Counted from the stretch's first letter, positions 1-8,572 are shown. The stretch is 64,000 nucleotides of DNA from an uncultured Lachnospiraceae bacterium (GCA_910588775.1 CAJURH010000001.1:1-64000); one strand, 5' to 3'. The notes: a model not told the origin generated them from the sequence alone. Program-made: numbers and translations.

Positions 1-569
1 GACTAAAGCCCGACCCGTCCGGCAGTCAGCCGGATAGGGAACGGCAAAATTTTTACACTTCTTTTACTTCTTTATCTCACATGAGCAAACGGGCGGGGGT
101 GGCGGTACAGTATCTGAACACAGGGGATCGGGTGCAGGGGGAAGAAATCGTCTGGCGGGCAGTGTCGCCGCTGGCGAAAGGCCAAGTGCAGGATATAAAT
201 GAAAATTCTCTGGCGTTGTTTTTGGAGTGCGAAAGTTTTCGGGGAATGTTTACAGGGGACATGGGGGAGGAGCAGGAGATGAGAATCGCCGGATATTTGA
301 CGGAATGTGATTTTCTCAAAGTGGCTCATCACGGTTCAAAGCATTCCACGGGAAAGCGGTTTTTGAGAAAAGTGCGTCCAAAAATTGCGGTGGCGTCTTC
401 CAGCGCGACCAATACATACGGCCATCCTCATCCGGATACGCTGAAACGGCTGGAGGAAAATCGGTGTCAGGCGTTCTTGACAAAAGACAGCGGAGCGGTT
501 AATTTAAAAGTAAAGGACGATGCGGTTGAAGTGAATGCATATTTGCGGGAAGCGATGGAGGTTCAATGA
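1..569 (+). CDS. comEC: ComEC/Rec2 competence protein, C-terminal fragment
   Basis: The reading frame is open from the window edge to a stop at 567-569, so only the end of the gene is visible. It shows the C-terminal metallo-beta-lactamase-like domain of ComEC/Rec2, the inner-membrane channel for single-stranded DNA uptake. Visible motifs are FTGDMGEE, VAHHGSKHST and the NTYGHPHPDT histidine segment, in the order usual for ComEC. An ATG at 81 lies inside the domain and is probably not a start, because the frame upstream of it has no stop. The stop overlaps holA by 4 bp; comEC-holA-rpsT is a common Firmicutes arrangement. The transmembrane part would lie upstream of the window. Confidence 0.88.
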   Translation, partial: LKPDPSGSQPDRERQNFYTSFTSLSHMSKRAGVAVQYLNTGDRVQGEEIVWRAVSPLAKGQVQDINENSLALFLECESFRGMFTGDMGEEQEMRIAGYLTECDFLKVAHHGSKHSTGKRFLRKVRPKIAVASSSATNTYGHPHPDTLKRLEENRCQAFLTKDSGAVNLKVKDDAVEVNAYLREAMEVQ

Positions 570-1555
570 AAGATATACAGCAGGATATAAAGACCGGAAA
601 TTTTAAAAACGCGTATTTGCTCTATGGCGAGGAGAATTATCTTAAGCAGCAGTATAAGCATAAATTGCTGGAAGCGTTAAATCCCGATGGGGATACGATG
701 AACATGGCGTTTTATGAGGGCAAAAAGATAGAAGTGGGTCCACTGATTGAGTTGGCCGAAACCATGCCTTTTTTAGCGGAAAGAAGAATCCTACTGGTGG
801 AGGATAGCGGATTTTTCAAGAATAAATGTGACCAGTTGGCGGAATATATGAAACAGGTTCCAGATTATTTATATATGATTTTCGTGGAGGATCAGGTGGA
901 CAAGCGCAGCCGCATGTATAAAGCGGTTGGGAAAATCGGCCGGACCGTTCAGTTCTCCGTCCAGAGTGAAGAAACTCTGATGCGGTGGGTATTGGGGATT
1001 TTCGCCAGGGAGGGGAAGAAGATAACCAGAAAGGATATGGAACTTTTTATGTCCCAGGTTGGCTCGGATATGGGGAACGTCTATCAGGAGGTGGAAAAGC
1101 TCCTCTGTTACACCATGGGAAGGGAGCGGATTACGGCCCAGGATATCCAGGCGGTATGTGTGCCCCAGATAACCAACAAGATTTTTGAAATGGTGCGGGC
1201 GGTGACGGAGAGAAATCAGAAGAAGGCGTTGGATCTATATGAGGATTTGTTGGCATTGAGGGAGCCGCCCATGCGGATTTTATATTTGTTGGCCCGTCAG
1301 TTTCGGCAGCTTTTGCAAACGAAGGAAATGCTGGAGGAAGGAAAAGGGCAGCAGGAGATTGGAAAGACTCTTGGTATACCTGGCTTCGCGGCGAAGAACT
1401 GTATAAAATGCGTGAAAGGATATAAGGCGATGGAACTGCGGGAAGCGGTGGAAGATTTTACCAGTGCGGAGGAAGATGTGAAGACTGGAAAGCTGGGGGA
1501 TGTGTTGAGTGTGGAATTGCTGATTGTGAAATATAGTTCGGCGGGAATTTTATAA
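566..1555 (+). CDS. holA: DNA polymerase III delta subunit
   Basis: The 329-residue product matches HolA in length and in the N-terminal segment around NFKNAYLLYGEENYL, where the delta subunit begins its AAA+-like fold. Delta opens the sliding clamp within the clamp-loader complex at the replication fork. The C-terminal part (about residues 200-329) has the helical collar-domain character, for example the LREPPMRILYLLARQFRQLL segment. The start ATG overlaps the comEC stop (ATGA) and is preceded by a GGAGG-like site, so it is probably translationally coupled to comEC. A hairpin follows directly, before the convergent rpsT. No oddities were seen. Confidence 0.95.
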   Translation: MKDIQQDIKTGNFKNAYLLYGEENYLKQQYKHKLLEALNPDGDTMNMAFYEGKKIEVGPLIELAETMPFLAERRILLVEDSGFFKNKCDQLAEYMKQVPDYLYMIFVEDQVDKRSRMYKAVGKIGRTVQFSVQSEETLMRWVLGIFAREGKKITRKDMELFMSQVGSDMGNVYQEVEKLLCYTMGRERITAQDIQAVCVPQITNKIFEMVRAVTERNQKKALDLYEDLLALREPPMRILYLLARQFRQLLQTKEMLEEGKGQQEIGKTLGIPGFAAKNCIKCVKGYKAMELREAVEDFTSAEEDVKTGKLGDVLSVELLIVKYSSAGIL

Positions 1556-1563
1556 CATAATTA

Positions 1564-1600
1564 AAGAAGGGCAGCCACAGACGGAATGGCTGTCCTTCTT
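1564..1600. terminator. Convergent hairpin terminator, holA / rpsT
   Basis: A 14-bp stem with arms at 1564-1577 and 1587-1600 lies between the ends of holA (+) and rpsT (-). On the minus strand the hairpin is followed by TTTAATTAT, so it fits an intrinsic terminator for rpsT best. On the plus strand the U tract is weak. Confidence 0.75.
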
Positions 1601-1617
1601 AAAAAGGCATCTAGAAA

Positions 1618-1881
1618 TTAGTTAAGCGCATTAACGGCTTTGGATAAGCGGGAAATTTTTCTAGATGAAGTATTTTTATGGTAAACACCCTTTGACGTAG
1701 CTTTGCCGATTGTGGATACAGCATTTTTCAGGGCCTGATTTGCTGCTTCTTTGTCGTTCTGGTCAATGGCTGCGTAAACTTTCTTAATAGAAGTTTTCAC
1801 AGCGGAGCGAATTGCTTTGTTACGGGCAGCTCTTGTCCTGTTTACTAAAATTCTTTTTTTCGCAGATTTAATATTAGCCAA
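1618..1881 (-). CDS. rpsT: 30S ribosomal protein S20
   Basis: The 87-residue basic protein reads MANIKSAKKRILVNRTRAAR at its start, the typical S20 N terminus, and ends in SRLSKAVNALN. S20 binds 16S rRNA early in 30S assembly. The start is a TTG codon (1879-1881) with GGGAGG 8-9 nt upstream; the frame stays open for 30 more codons upstream, but that extension does not resemble S20. Its own strong promoter lies at 1980-2009, leaving a leader of about 90 nt. E. coli rpsT also uses UUG, and there the weak start takes part in autoregulation; whether that applies here is inference. It is convergent with holA. Confidence 0.96.
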   Translation of the reverse strand: MANIKSAKKRILVNRTRAARNKAIRSAVKTSIKKVYAAIDQNDKEAANQALKNAVSTIGKATSKGVYHKNTSSRKISRLSKAVNALN

Positions 1882-1979
1882 CTGGTACACCTCCCATCCT
1901 TGTGATTTCATCAATCTTTGTGCGTTGCTATTTTTACCGATAAAGAGACACGAACATTTCATCGGAAACATACTTTATG

Positions 1980-2009
1980 ATTATATTATATAAGGAACAT
2001 TTTTGTCAA
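1980..2009 (-). promoter_or_regulatory. Sigma-A-type promoter of rpsT
   Basis: On the minus strand TTGACA (2004-2009) and TATAAT (1980-1985) are both perfect consensus, 18 bp apart, upstream of rpsT. Confidence 0.85.
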
Positions 2010-2036
2010 TAGAAATAGGCACAAATATTTCTGATG

Positions 2037-2065
2037 TTGCAAATCTCTCCAGTATTTGGTAGAAT
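2037..2065 (+). promoter_or_regulatory. Probable promoter of the glycosyltransferase unit
   Basis: TTGCAA (2037-2042) and TAGAAT (2060-2065) are separated by 17 bp, about 36 bp before the start codon of the glycosyltransferase gene. It is divergent from the rpsT promoter. Confidence 0.65.
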
Positions 2066-2101
2066 ACAGACTTATAGTAGTGGCTTATGTGAGGGGATTT
2101 T

Positions 2102-3046
2102 ATGATTAGTCTGATTATACCCTGTTATAATGAAGAACAAACGTTGCCGATTTTGTATACGGCTTTGTGTCAGGTGGCGGAAGAAATGTCGGCGCATGAA
2201 TTTGAGTTTTTATTTATAAATGATGGGTCCAAGGATAGGACGCTGGAGCTTTTGAAGGAGTTGGCCGGAACGGATTCGCGGGTGGCATATCTCTCCTTTT
2301 CCAGGAATTTTGGAAAAGAGGCGGCTATGTATGCGGGTTTTTGCAATGTGCGGGGAGACTATGTGGCTGTGATGGACGCGGATATGCAGGACCCGCCGGA
2401 ACTTTTGAAGGACATGTTTTCGTATCTGGAATCCGGGGCATACGATAGTGTGGCCACCCGACGGGTGTCCAGGAAAGGGGAGCCGCCCATCCGCTCTCTG
2501 TTTGCCAGGATTTTCTATAAGGTTATCAACTGCATCGCGGATGTGGATGTGGTGGACGGCGCCAGGGATTTTCGTCTGATGAAGCGCGAGATGGCGGATG
2601 CTCTGGCGGCCATGGGGGAATACAATCGGTTTTCCAAAGGCATGTTTGGATGGGTTGGCTACCGGACGTACTGGTATCCTTATGAAAATGTGGAGCGGGC
2701 GGCCGGGGAAACCAAGTGGAGTTTCTGGAAACTTTTGAAATATTCGCTGGACGGAATTGTGAGCTTTTCCCAAGTTCCGCTTTCGCTGGCGTCTTACAGC
2801 GGTCTGTTTTTTACCTTTTTGTCCTTTCTGGCTATTTGTTTTATTGTTGTGCGAAAATGCATCTATGGGGACCCGGTGCCAGGCTGGCCATCCCTGGCCT
2901 GTATCGTCACGTTTATTGGCGGCATACAGCTTTTTTGCATGGGGATTATGGGGCAGTACTTGGCCAAAGTCTATATGGAGGTGAAAAAACGCCCCCATTA
3001 TATCATCAGCGAAAGCAATAAGGAGGATGTTCGGAAGGTTCAATGA
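2102..3046 (+). CDS. GT2-family polyprenyl-phosphate glycosyltransferase (GtrB/DPM1-like)
   Basis: The 314-residue protein has the GT2 fold of dolichol/undecaprenyl-phosphate sugar transferases: SLIIPCYNEE at residues 3-12, a FINDGSKDRT segment near 38-47 and the metal-binding DAD motif at 92-94 followed by MQDPPE. Two C-terminal hydrophobic segments (about 228-250 and 262-286) resemble the membrane anchor of GtrB-type enzymes, which move a sugar from a nucleotide donor to undecaprenyl phosphate on the inner face. The stop overlaps the next gene by 4 bp, and that gene encodes a polytopic membrane protein, so the two probably act together in cell-surface glycosylation. The sugar cannot be deduced. 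Confidence 0.88.
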   Translation: MISLIIPCYNEEQTLPILYTALCQVAEEMSAHEFEFLFINDGSKDRTLELLKELAGTDSRVAYLSFSRNFGKEAAMYAGFCNVRGDYVAVMDADMQDPPELLKDMFSYLESGAYDSVATRRVSRKGEPPIRSLFARIFYKVINCIADVDVVDGARDFRLMKREMADALAAMGEYNRFSKGMFGWVGYRTYWYPYENVERAAGETKWSFWKLLKYSLDGIVSFSQVPLSLASYSGLFFTFLSFLAICFIVVRKCIYGDPVPGWPSLACIVTFIGGIQLFCMGIMGQYLAKVYMEVKKRPHYIISESNKEDVRKVQ

Positions 3047-4566
3047 GCGGTGTTTGGATAAAAGTAAAAAATAGGGTAAAGGAATCTGGGGCGGCGCTTT
3101 GGCAGGATAAAGGGATGGCTTTGTCCCTAGCATATGTTTTTCTGCCGATTCTTCTTTTTTTCTTTGGCTGGTTGCGGCTTTGGCTGGCGGTTTTTTTGGG
3201 GCTGGCGTGGCTTTGGCTGTATGGTTGCATGGGACAAAGTTTGTGTGAGAAAGGCTCTGGCGCTGGGTTTCGCGTAAAGCCGGCGTACTGGGTTGTTTTA
3301 AGTTTCATTGTTTTTATCTGGGTTTTCTTTAGCGGAATTGGCGGGTTTTCTTTTCAGAATTCGGATTATTTTGTGCGCAATCCCATTTACCGGGATCTGG
3401 TAAATCAATCCTGGCCTGTGTTCTTTGACTTTTCGGCCCAGAGACAGGCTGTGCAGGATGTGATAGGCAACGGCACGGCGGCGTTTGTATATTATTTTTG
3501 TTTCTGGCTGCCTCCGGCGCTGCTCTCCAAGCTGTTTGCCGGGCAGGAATTGTTGGCGAATTTGTTCTTGCTGGGGTGGGCATATCTGGGCGTGATGCTG
3601 GTCCTGTATCAGATACATCGTTATTTGAAACGGCATTCCTGGGTGATTCCGGTGGTTTTTCTCTTTTTCAGCGGCTTTGACGTGTTGGGCTATTGGCTTT
3701 TAAAAGGCAGTTTCCAGCTGGGAGCTCATCTGGAGTGGTGGTGCACGTATTTTCAGTATTCTTCCCACACGACGGTTTTGTACTGGGTCTTTAATCAGTC
3801 CATTCCCATCTGGCTTCTGACGGCCCTGCTTCTCAATATGCGGGAAAATCGTTCGGGGGCCGGGTTATGTGCACTGGCTTTTGCTTATTCGCCTTTTGCC
3901 ACTTTTGGGATGATTCCGCTGGCCCTTTATTCGGTTTTCCGGCGGGGGCAATCGTGGAAAAAGGCGGTAACGGTGCAAAACGCGCTGGCTTCACTGGCGC
4001 TGTTATTGGTTTTTGGAAGCTTTTATCTGTCCAATGGAGGCAGTGTATCTGTGAAAGGGTGGATTTTTCAGTATTATCCGTTTAAGAAACTGGCGCTTGC
4101 TTATCTGTTGTTTTTTGTTTTGGAGGCGGGGATTTATTTATGGCTGTTGCGAAGGTGTTTGCGAAGATATGAATATCTATGGGTGGCATTGGTGGAATTG
4201 GCGCTGCTGCCTTTGTACAGGATGACGGCGGCCAATGATTTTGCCATGCGCGCTTCGCTGCCCGCGCTGTTTATCTTATCGGTCTGTCTGATGCGGTATA
4301 TTCTGGAATGCCGGGAGAAGCACAGGCGTTGGAGTTTTGCGTTTCTGATTCTGGCGGTGATCGTTGGGGCGGTTACGCCTTTGTCTGAGATGTACCGGAG
4401 CGTTTCCAATACGGTGCGCCAGGGATCTAACCCGGTGGAGACAGTGTATAGTTTTCAGGCGTTTGCCACGGATGATGAAAATATTTTGCGGGTCTGTCGG
4501 CAGCAGTTTTTTGCTTATAATTATGAAGAAAGTTTTTTCTTTCGTTGTTTGGGAAAAAGAAAGTAG
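3043..4566 (+). CDS. Polytopic membrane protein, probable partner of GtrB-like transferase
   Basis: The 507-residue product has roughly ten or more hydrophobic segments spread over its length, beginning with a pair at about residues 25-65. A polar loop near residues 100-140 carries aromatic residues and sits between membrane spans, the position of the catalytic loop in GT-C-fold transferases. I do not recognise a specific family. The start ATG overlaps the stop of the GtrB-like gene (ATGA), so the two are co-translated. By analogy with gtrB-gtrX pairs it could use the lipid-linked sugar outside the membrane. That role is inference from context. Confidence 0.7.
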   Translation: MSGVWIKVKNRVKESGAALWQDKGMALSLAYVFLPILLFFFGWLRLWLAVFLGLAWLWLYGCMGQSLCEKGSGAGFRVKPAYWVVLSFIVFIWVFFSGIGGFSFQNSDYFVRNPIYRDLVNQSWPVFFDFSAQRQAVQDVIGNGTAAFVYYFCFWLPPALLSKLFAGQELLANLFLLGWAYLGVMLVLYQIHRYLKRHSWVIPVVFLFFSGFDVLGYWLLKGSFQLGAHLEWWCTYFQYSSHTTVLYWVFNQSIPIWLLTALLLNMRENRSGAGLCALAFAYSPFATFGMIPLALYSVFRRGQSWKKAVTVQNALASLALLLVFGSFYLSNGGSVSVKGWIFQYYPFKKLALAYLLFFVLEAGIYLWLLRRCLRRYEYLWVALVELALLPLYRMTAANDFAMRASLPALFILSVCLMRYILECREKHRRWSFAFLILAVIVGAVTPLSEMYRSVSNTVRQGSNPVETVYSFQAFATDDENILRVCRQQFFAYNYEESFFFRCLGKRK

Positions 4567-4631
4567 GGCTTTTCTTTTGGATTGTTCTGTGATAAGATAA
4601 ACATATTCGTAACTATTCAGGACCCTATCCG

Positions 4632-4691
4632 GTCTGGCGTTTATCAACCGTTCTTAAATGCCAGACAAACATTCACTGTCGGTTCGGACAG
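4632..4691 (+). promoter_or_regulatory. Tandem hairpins in the rho leader
   Basis: The 252-bp gap before rho contains two stem-loops: arms 4632-4643 and 4655-4666 (11 of 12 pairs) and a small one at 4676-4680 with 4687-4691. T-rich stretches follow at about 4714-4741. Bacterial rho genes are often autoregulated by attenuation in the leader. Here only the structures are visible, and their function is inferred. Confidence 0.45.
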
Positions 4692-4818
4692 ATTACCCAT
4701 ATAGGATTGCGTAGTTTTTTGACGATTAAACGGCTTTTTTGCAGTTTATTGGATATTGCTTTGCTTTTGTGGCATATGGGATAGCTGCTGTATATTATTC
4801 AAGGAAAAGAGTGAATTC

Positions 4819-6270
4819 ATGAGAGAAAAATATGAATCCTTGTCGGTGATGACATTACGGGATTTAGCAAAAAAAAGAGGTCTGAAAGGCATTTCTACGT
4901 TAAAAAAGAGCCAGTTGGTAGAGGTTATGCTGGAAGAAGACGAGAGGGAGAAAATGCAGGACAGGCCGACTGCAAAGGAGGAATATAAGGGAGACGACAG
5001 AGATCCGTCGGAGAAAGTTTTCGTGGAGAGAACTCCTATGGATAAGGTCCCTGTGGAGAGAACGTCTGTGGAGAGGACTCCAGTGGAGAGGACTCCAGTG
5101 GATAAAGCTTCCATAGACAGAGTTCCCATGGATACAGCCCAGTTGGACAGCGGGCAGAAAGCGGACGGGATTTTGGAAGTGATGCCAGATGGATATGGAT
5201 TTATTCGCTGCGCCAATTATCTGCCAGGGGAGAACGATGTGTACGTGTCCCCCTCACAGATACGCCGGTTTGGGCTGAAGACAGGGGATATCCTGCAGGG
5301 AAATATACGGATTAAGACCCAGTCGGAGAAATTCAGCGCCCTTTTGTACGTGACTTCCATCAACGGGATTGCTCCCAACGAGATGCGTCGCTATAATTTT
5401 GAAGATATGACGCCGGTTTTTCCAAATGAACGGCTTGTGCTGGAAAGGCCGGGAGGGAGCATGGCCATGCGAATAGTGGATGTGGTCAGTCCCATTGGAA
5501 AGGGCCAGCGTGGAATGATTGTGTCCCCGCCGAAAACGGGAAAAACGACGCTGTTAAAGGACGTGGCCAAATCTATATTAAGAAACAGTCCGCAGATGCA
5601 TCTAATTATCTTGCTGATTGATGAGCGTCCAGAAGAAGTCACCGATATCCGGGAAGCCATTGTGGGAAAAAATGTGGAGGTCATCTATTCCACGTTTGAT
5701 GAATTGCCGGAGCATCACAAACGGGTTTCAGAAATGGTGATTGAGCGGGCGAAGCGGCTGGTGGAGCATAAGAAAGATGTGACAATTCTTCTAGACAGCA
5801 TCACTCGTCTGGCAAGAGCTTATAACCTGACCATCCCGCCCAGCGGCAGAACGCTGTCCGGCGGTCTTGACCCGGCCGCTCTTCATATGCCGAAGCGTTT
5901 CTTCGGCGCCGCCAGAAATATGCGGGAGGGAGGTAGTTTGACCATTCTCGCCACCGCGCTAGTGGATACCGGCAGCAAAATGGATGATGTGGTCTATGAG
6001 GAATTTAAAGGCACAGGCAATATGGAACTGGTGTTGGATAGAAAACTACAGGAGAGAAGGGTTTTCCCTGCCATTGATATTGCCAAGTCCGGCACCCGCA
6101 GGGAAGATCTGTTGCTTAGCAGAGAGGAGCAGGAAGCTGTCTACAACATGAGAAAAGCCTTGAATGGACTGAAGACGGAAGAGGCAGTGGAACAGATTTT
6201 GAACATGTTTGCCAAGACGAAAACAAATGCGGAGTTTGTGCAGATTGCCAGGAAACAGAAATTTATTTAA
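4819..6270 (+). CDS. rho: Transcription termination factor Rho
   Basis: The 483-residue protein is the hexameric RNA helicase Rho. The order is: a SAP-like Rho_N segment (residues 1-45, MTLRDLAKKRGLKGIS), an acidic insert (about 45-115) with nine tandem pentapeptides, the cold-shock-like RNA-binding domain (116-195), and the RecA-type ATPase with Walker A PPKTGKTT at 237-244, the LLIDERPEEVTD segment and the DSITRLARAYN loop. The start at 4819 has AAGGAAAAGA upstream and gives the normal Rho N terminus; the frame is open for 21 codons further upstream but those look non-coding. Rho is followed by rpmE. The leader hairpins suggest attenuation. Insert-bearing Rho proteins are known in Gram-positives; this insert composition is noteworthy. 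Confidence 0.97.
   Translation: MREKYESLSVMTLRDLAKKRGLKGISTLKKSQLVEVMLEEDEREKMQDRPTAKEEYKGDDRDPSEKVFVERTPMDKVPVERTSVERTPVERTPVDKASIDRVPMDTAQLDSGQKADGILEVMPDGYGFIRCANYLPGENDVYVSPSQIRRFGLKTGDILQGNIRIKTQSEKFSALLYVTSINGIAPNEMRRYNFEDMTPVFPNERLVLERPGGSMAMRIVDVVSPIGKGQRGMIVSPPKTGKTTLLKDVAKSILRNSPQMHLIILLIDERPEEVTDIREAIVGKNVEVIYSTFDELPEHHKRVSEMVIERAKRLVEHKKDVTILLDSITRLARAYNLTIPPSGRTLSGGLDPAALHMPKRFFGAARNMREGGSLTILATALVDTGSKMDDVVYEEFKGTGNMELVLDRKLQERRVFPAIDIAKSGTRREDLLLSREEQEAVYNMRKALNGLKTEEAVEQILNMFAKTKTNAEFVQIARKQKFI
5020..5154 (+). repeat. Tandem 15-bp coding repeats in rho (pentapeptide array)
   Basis: Rho residues 68-112 form nine consecutive degenerate pentapeptides of the pattern (P/S)(V/M/I)(E/D)(R/K)(T/V/A), such as PVERT, SVERT, PVDKA and SIDRV. 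At the DNA level the units are 15 bp, with nearly identical GTGGAGAGGACTCCA copies in the middle, which suggests expansion by replication slippage. Confidence 0.9.
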
Positions 6271-6275
6271 AGATA

Positions 6276-6304
6276 TTGCATTCCCATATAAAATATGCTA
6301 TAAT
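6276..6304 (+). promoter_or_regulatory. Promoter of rpmE
   Basis: TTGCAT (6276-6281) and a consensus TATAAT (6299-6304) lie 17 bp apart just after the rho stop. The leader to the rpmE ATG is about 90 nt and contains a TTTACAT/ATGTAAA stem near 6313-6333. Confidence 0.75.
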
Positions 6305-6400
6305 GCATTGACCGTTTACATGAAGTAAATGTAAAAGAGGAAGCAGTGGGCCAATGTAGCCGGCTGCAAAGATATTAAGAAACAGACAGGGGTGAAAATC

Positions 6401-6601
6401 ATGAAAGAAGGCATCCATCCAGAATACTATCAGGCGACGGTGACCTGCAACTGCGGCAATACATTTACCACAGGATCTACAAATGCAGACATTCACGTGG
6501 AAATCTGTTCCAAATGCCATCCATTCTATACTGGACAACAGAAAGCCGCACAGGCGCGCGGACGCATTGACAAATTTAATAAGAAATATGGTATTCAGTA
6601 A
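6401..6601 (+). CDS. rpmE: 50S ribosomal protein L31, zinc-binding type
   Basis: The 66-residue protein begins MKEGIHPEYY and contains the segments VTCNCGNTF and ICSKCHPFYTG. The four cysteines mark the zinc-binding (C+) form of L31; the cysteine-free form is the zinc-starvation paralogue. L31 sits at the central protuberance and bridges the subunits. The ATG at 6401 is preceded by AGGGGTG at good distance; an upstream in-frame GTG at 6392 would lie inside that ribosome binding site. It is followed by a hairpin terminator and the conserved DUF1385-prmC-prfA cluster. Confidence 0.96.
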   Translation: MKEGIHPEYYQATVTCNCGNTFTTGSTNADIHVEICSKCHPFYTGQQKAAQARGRIDKFNKKYGIQ

Positions 6602-6639
6602 TCATATGTCTGTCCAGGCAGACATCGCGTGGAATGAAC

Positions 6640-6669
6640 AGGGTGAGGTGGGCAACCTCGCCCTATTTT
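6640..6669 (+). terminator. Intrinsic terminator/attenuator after rpmE
   Basis: A stem with arms at 6640-6649 and 6655-6664 is followed by ATTTTT. It sits only 17 bp before the DUF1385 start, so it may act as a partial attenuator between rpmE and the downstream operon. A smaller hairpin precedes it at 6607-6624. Confidence 0.75.
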
Positions 6670-6685
6670 TCGTATGGAGGTATGA

Positions 6686-7690
6686 ATGAAGTCATCAAAT
6701 ATTGGTGGTCAGGCAGTGATGGAGGGGATTATGATGCGCCATGGGGATGTGTACTCTGTGGGCGTGCGTAAGCCAGATGGGGAGATTGAAGTAAAAATTG
6801 AAGACTATAAAAGCGTATTTGGCAAGCATAAATGGATGAAGTGGCCGTTGCTGCGGGGTGTGGTCAGTTTTGTAGATTCCCTTGTGGTGGGGACCAAGTG
6901 CCTGATGTATTCGGCCTCGTTTTTTGAAGAAGAGGAAGGAGAAGCGTCCCAGAAAGAAGGAAAAGAGGATGCGCAGGCGCAGAAGAAAAAGCAGCGCACG
7001 GAAGATTTATTCATGTACGGCACGGTGTTTGTGTCCCTGATTTTGTCGGTGGGACTTTTTATGGTATTGCCCTACTGGGTGGCGCAAGCGGTGAAAACAT
7101 TTACCCAGTCGGATATGGCTTTTGCCGTCTCGGAGGCTGTGGTGCGGATTGCGATTTTCATGGCGTACCTGGTGTTGATTTCCCAGATGAAGGACATCCA
7201 GCGGGTATTTATGTACCACGGGGCGGAGCACAAATGCATCAACTGCGTGGAAAACGGCTGGGAGTTAAATGTGGAAAATGTGATGAAAAGTTCCCGGCAG
7301 CACAAGAGATGCGGCACCAGTTTCCTGTTGTTCGTGATGGTAGTCAGTGTGATTGTTCATTTCGGCGTCACTCTTTTGCCCATCGAGGAAAAATGGCTGC
7401 AGGTGTTGCTGCGGATTGTGTTGCTGCCCTTGATTGCTGGGATTTCCTACGAATTTATCCGGCTGGCGGGAAACAGCGACGGGGGATTCATCGGCCTGTT
7501 AAGTAAGCCTGGTCTGGCGCTTCAGAAACTGACGACCCGGGAGCCGGAGCCCGATATGGCGGAAGTGGCTATCCGGGCGGTGGAAGCGGTGTTTAACTGG
7601 CGGGCTTATCTGGCGGGCGAGGAAGATACCTCCGTGCCTAAGGAAGGTCTGAGCGGGAAACGCGCGGTAGATGGAGAAGTTTCGGTATGA
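6686..7690 (+). CDS. DUF1385 family (YqhQ-like) membrane protein
   Basis: The 334-residue protein starts with the family signature IGGQAVMEGIMMR. Hydrophobic segments follow at about residues 113-140, 150-175 and 210-260. The central motifs YHGAEHKCINC and RCGTSFLLF are characteristic of DUF1385 and have been proposed to bind metal. The biochemical role is unknown. The position between rpmE and prmC-prfA is conserved in many Firmicutes, and the stop overlaps prmC by 4 bp, so it belongs to a translation-related operon. A lysine- and glutamate-rich stretch at about residues 77-105 looks like a cytosolic linker. Confidence 0.9.
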   Translation: MKSSNIGGQAVMEGIMMRHGDVYSVGVRKPDGEIEVKIEDYKSVFGKHKWMKWPLLRGVVSFVDSLVVGTKCLMYSASFFEEEEGEASQKEGKEDAQAQKKKQRTEDLFMYGTVFVSLILSVGLFMVLPYWVAQAVKTFTQSDMAFAVSEAVVRIAIFMAYLVLISQMKDIQRVFMYHGAEHKCINCVENGWELNVENVMKSSRQHKRCGTSFLLFVMVVSVIVHFGVTLLPIEEKWLQVLLRIVLLPLIAGISYEFIRLAGNSDGGFIGLLSKPGLALQKLTTREPEPDMAEVAIRAVEAVFNWRAYLAGEEDTSVPKEGLSGKRAVDGEVSV

Positions 7691-8547
7691 CGGATAAACA
7701 GCCGCTTACCTTGGGCAGTATATGGACATGCGGAAGAGATTTTCTGAAGAAAAAGGGCGTGCCGGATGCGGATTTGGATGCCTGGCTTTTGATGGAAGAA
7801 GTCTGGCAGATTAGTCGTTCCTTTTTTTACGCCCACAGGGGGGATGAATTAAAAAAGAAGGAATGTCAGGGGCAGCTTAAGCAGTATGAAGAGTATTTGC
7901 AAAGGCGGGGCCAGCGGGAACCGCTACAGCATATTTTGGGTTATGCTTGGTTTATGGAGCTGAAATTTCTGGTCAATTCCCATGTGCTGGTTCCCAGGCC
8001 GGATACGGAGATTCTGGCGGAAGAGGCTCGCAGGCGGCTGCGTCCCCAGGGCCGCGTGCTGGATATGTGCACCGGAAGCGGCTGCATTCTCTTAAGTTTG
8101 CTTTACTGCTGTGAAGATGCGCAAGGGCTGGGCGTGGACATTTCCAAGGAGGCGCTGGAAGTGGCCAGGGAAAATAGCCGTCGGCTGGAGATTCCCGCGG
8201 AATTTCTGTGCAGTGATCTCTTTGAGAAAGTGGAAGGAAAGTTTCATATGATTGTGTCCAATCCCCCGTATATCCCAGCTGGCCAGATTGATTCCCTGAT
8301 GGAAGAGGTTTCTGGATACGACCCGCGTCTGGCGTTGGATGGCGGCGAGGACGGACTGGATTTTTACCGAAGGCTGATTGAGGAAGGATGGGGCTGTCTG
8401 GAACCGGATGGCATGATGCTTTTGGAGATTGGTTCTGACCAGGGGGACTGGGTGCGAAGGCGTATGGAGGATCAGGGTTATCGACAGGTGCAGATTATCA
8501 AGGATTTATCCGGGTTGGACCGGGTGGTTCTGGGGTATAGAGGATAG
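7687..8547 (+). CDS. prmC: Release factor glutamine methyltransferase
   Basis: The 286-residue enzyme N5-methylates the glutamine of the GGQ motif in release factors, using S-adenosylmethionine. An N-terminal helical substrate-binding region (1-95) is followed by a Rossmann methyltransferase domain with the SAM loop DMCTGSGCI at 126-134 and the catalytic NPPY at 192-195. The start overlaps the DUF1385 stop, and its substrate gene prfA follows 25 bp downstream, so enzyme and target are made from the same transcript. Length and motifs are standard. Confidence 0.96.
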   Translation: MTDKQPLTLGSIWTCGRDFLKKKGVPDADLDAWLLMEEVWQISRSFFYAHRGDELKKKECQGQLKQYEEYLQRRGQREPLQHILGYAWFMELKFLVNSHVLVPRPDTEILAEEARRRLRPQGRVLDMCTGSGCILLSLLYCCEDAQGLGVDISKEALEVARENSRRLEIPAEFLCSDLFEKVEGKFHMIVSNPPYIPAGQIDSLMEEVSGYDPRLALDGGEDGLDFYRRLIEEGWGCLEPDGMMLLEIGSDQGDWVRRRMEDQGYRQVQIIKDLSGLDRVVLGYRG

Positions 8548-8572
8548 TGCAAGATGGAATTAGGAGGATGGC

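Noticed and set aside
2210..3133. Long minus-strand open frame opposite the glycosyltransferase gene
   Set aside because: It lies antisense to a gene with clear GT2 motifs, has no ribosome site, and its composition (many H, P, R) is typical of an antisense shadow.
5020..5154. Tandem repeats as a possible CRISPR-like array
   Set aside because: The 15-bp units are contiguous, have no spacers and encode an in-frame pentapeptide series in Rho.
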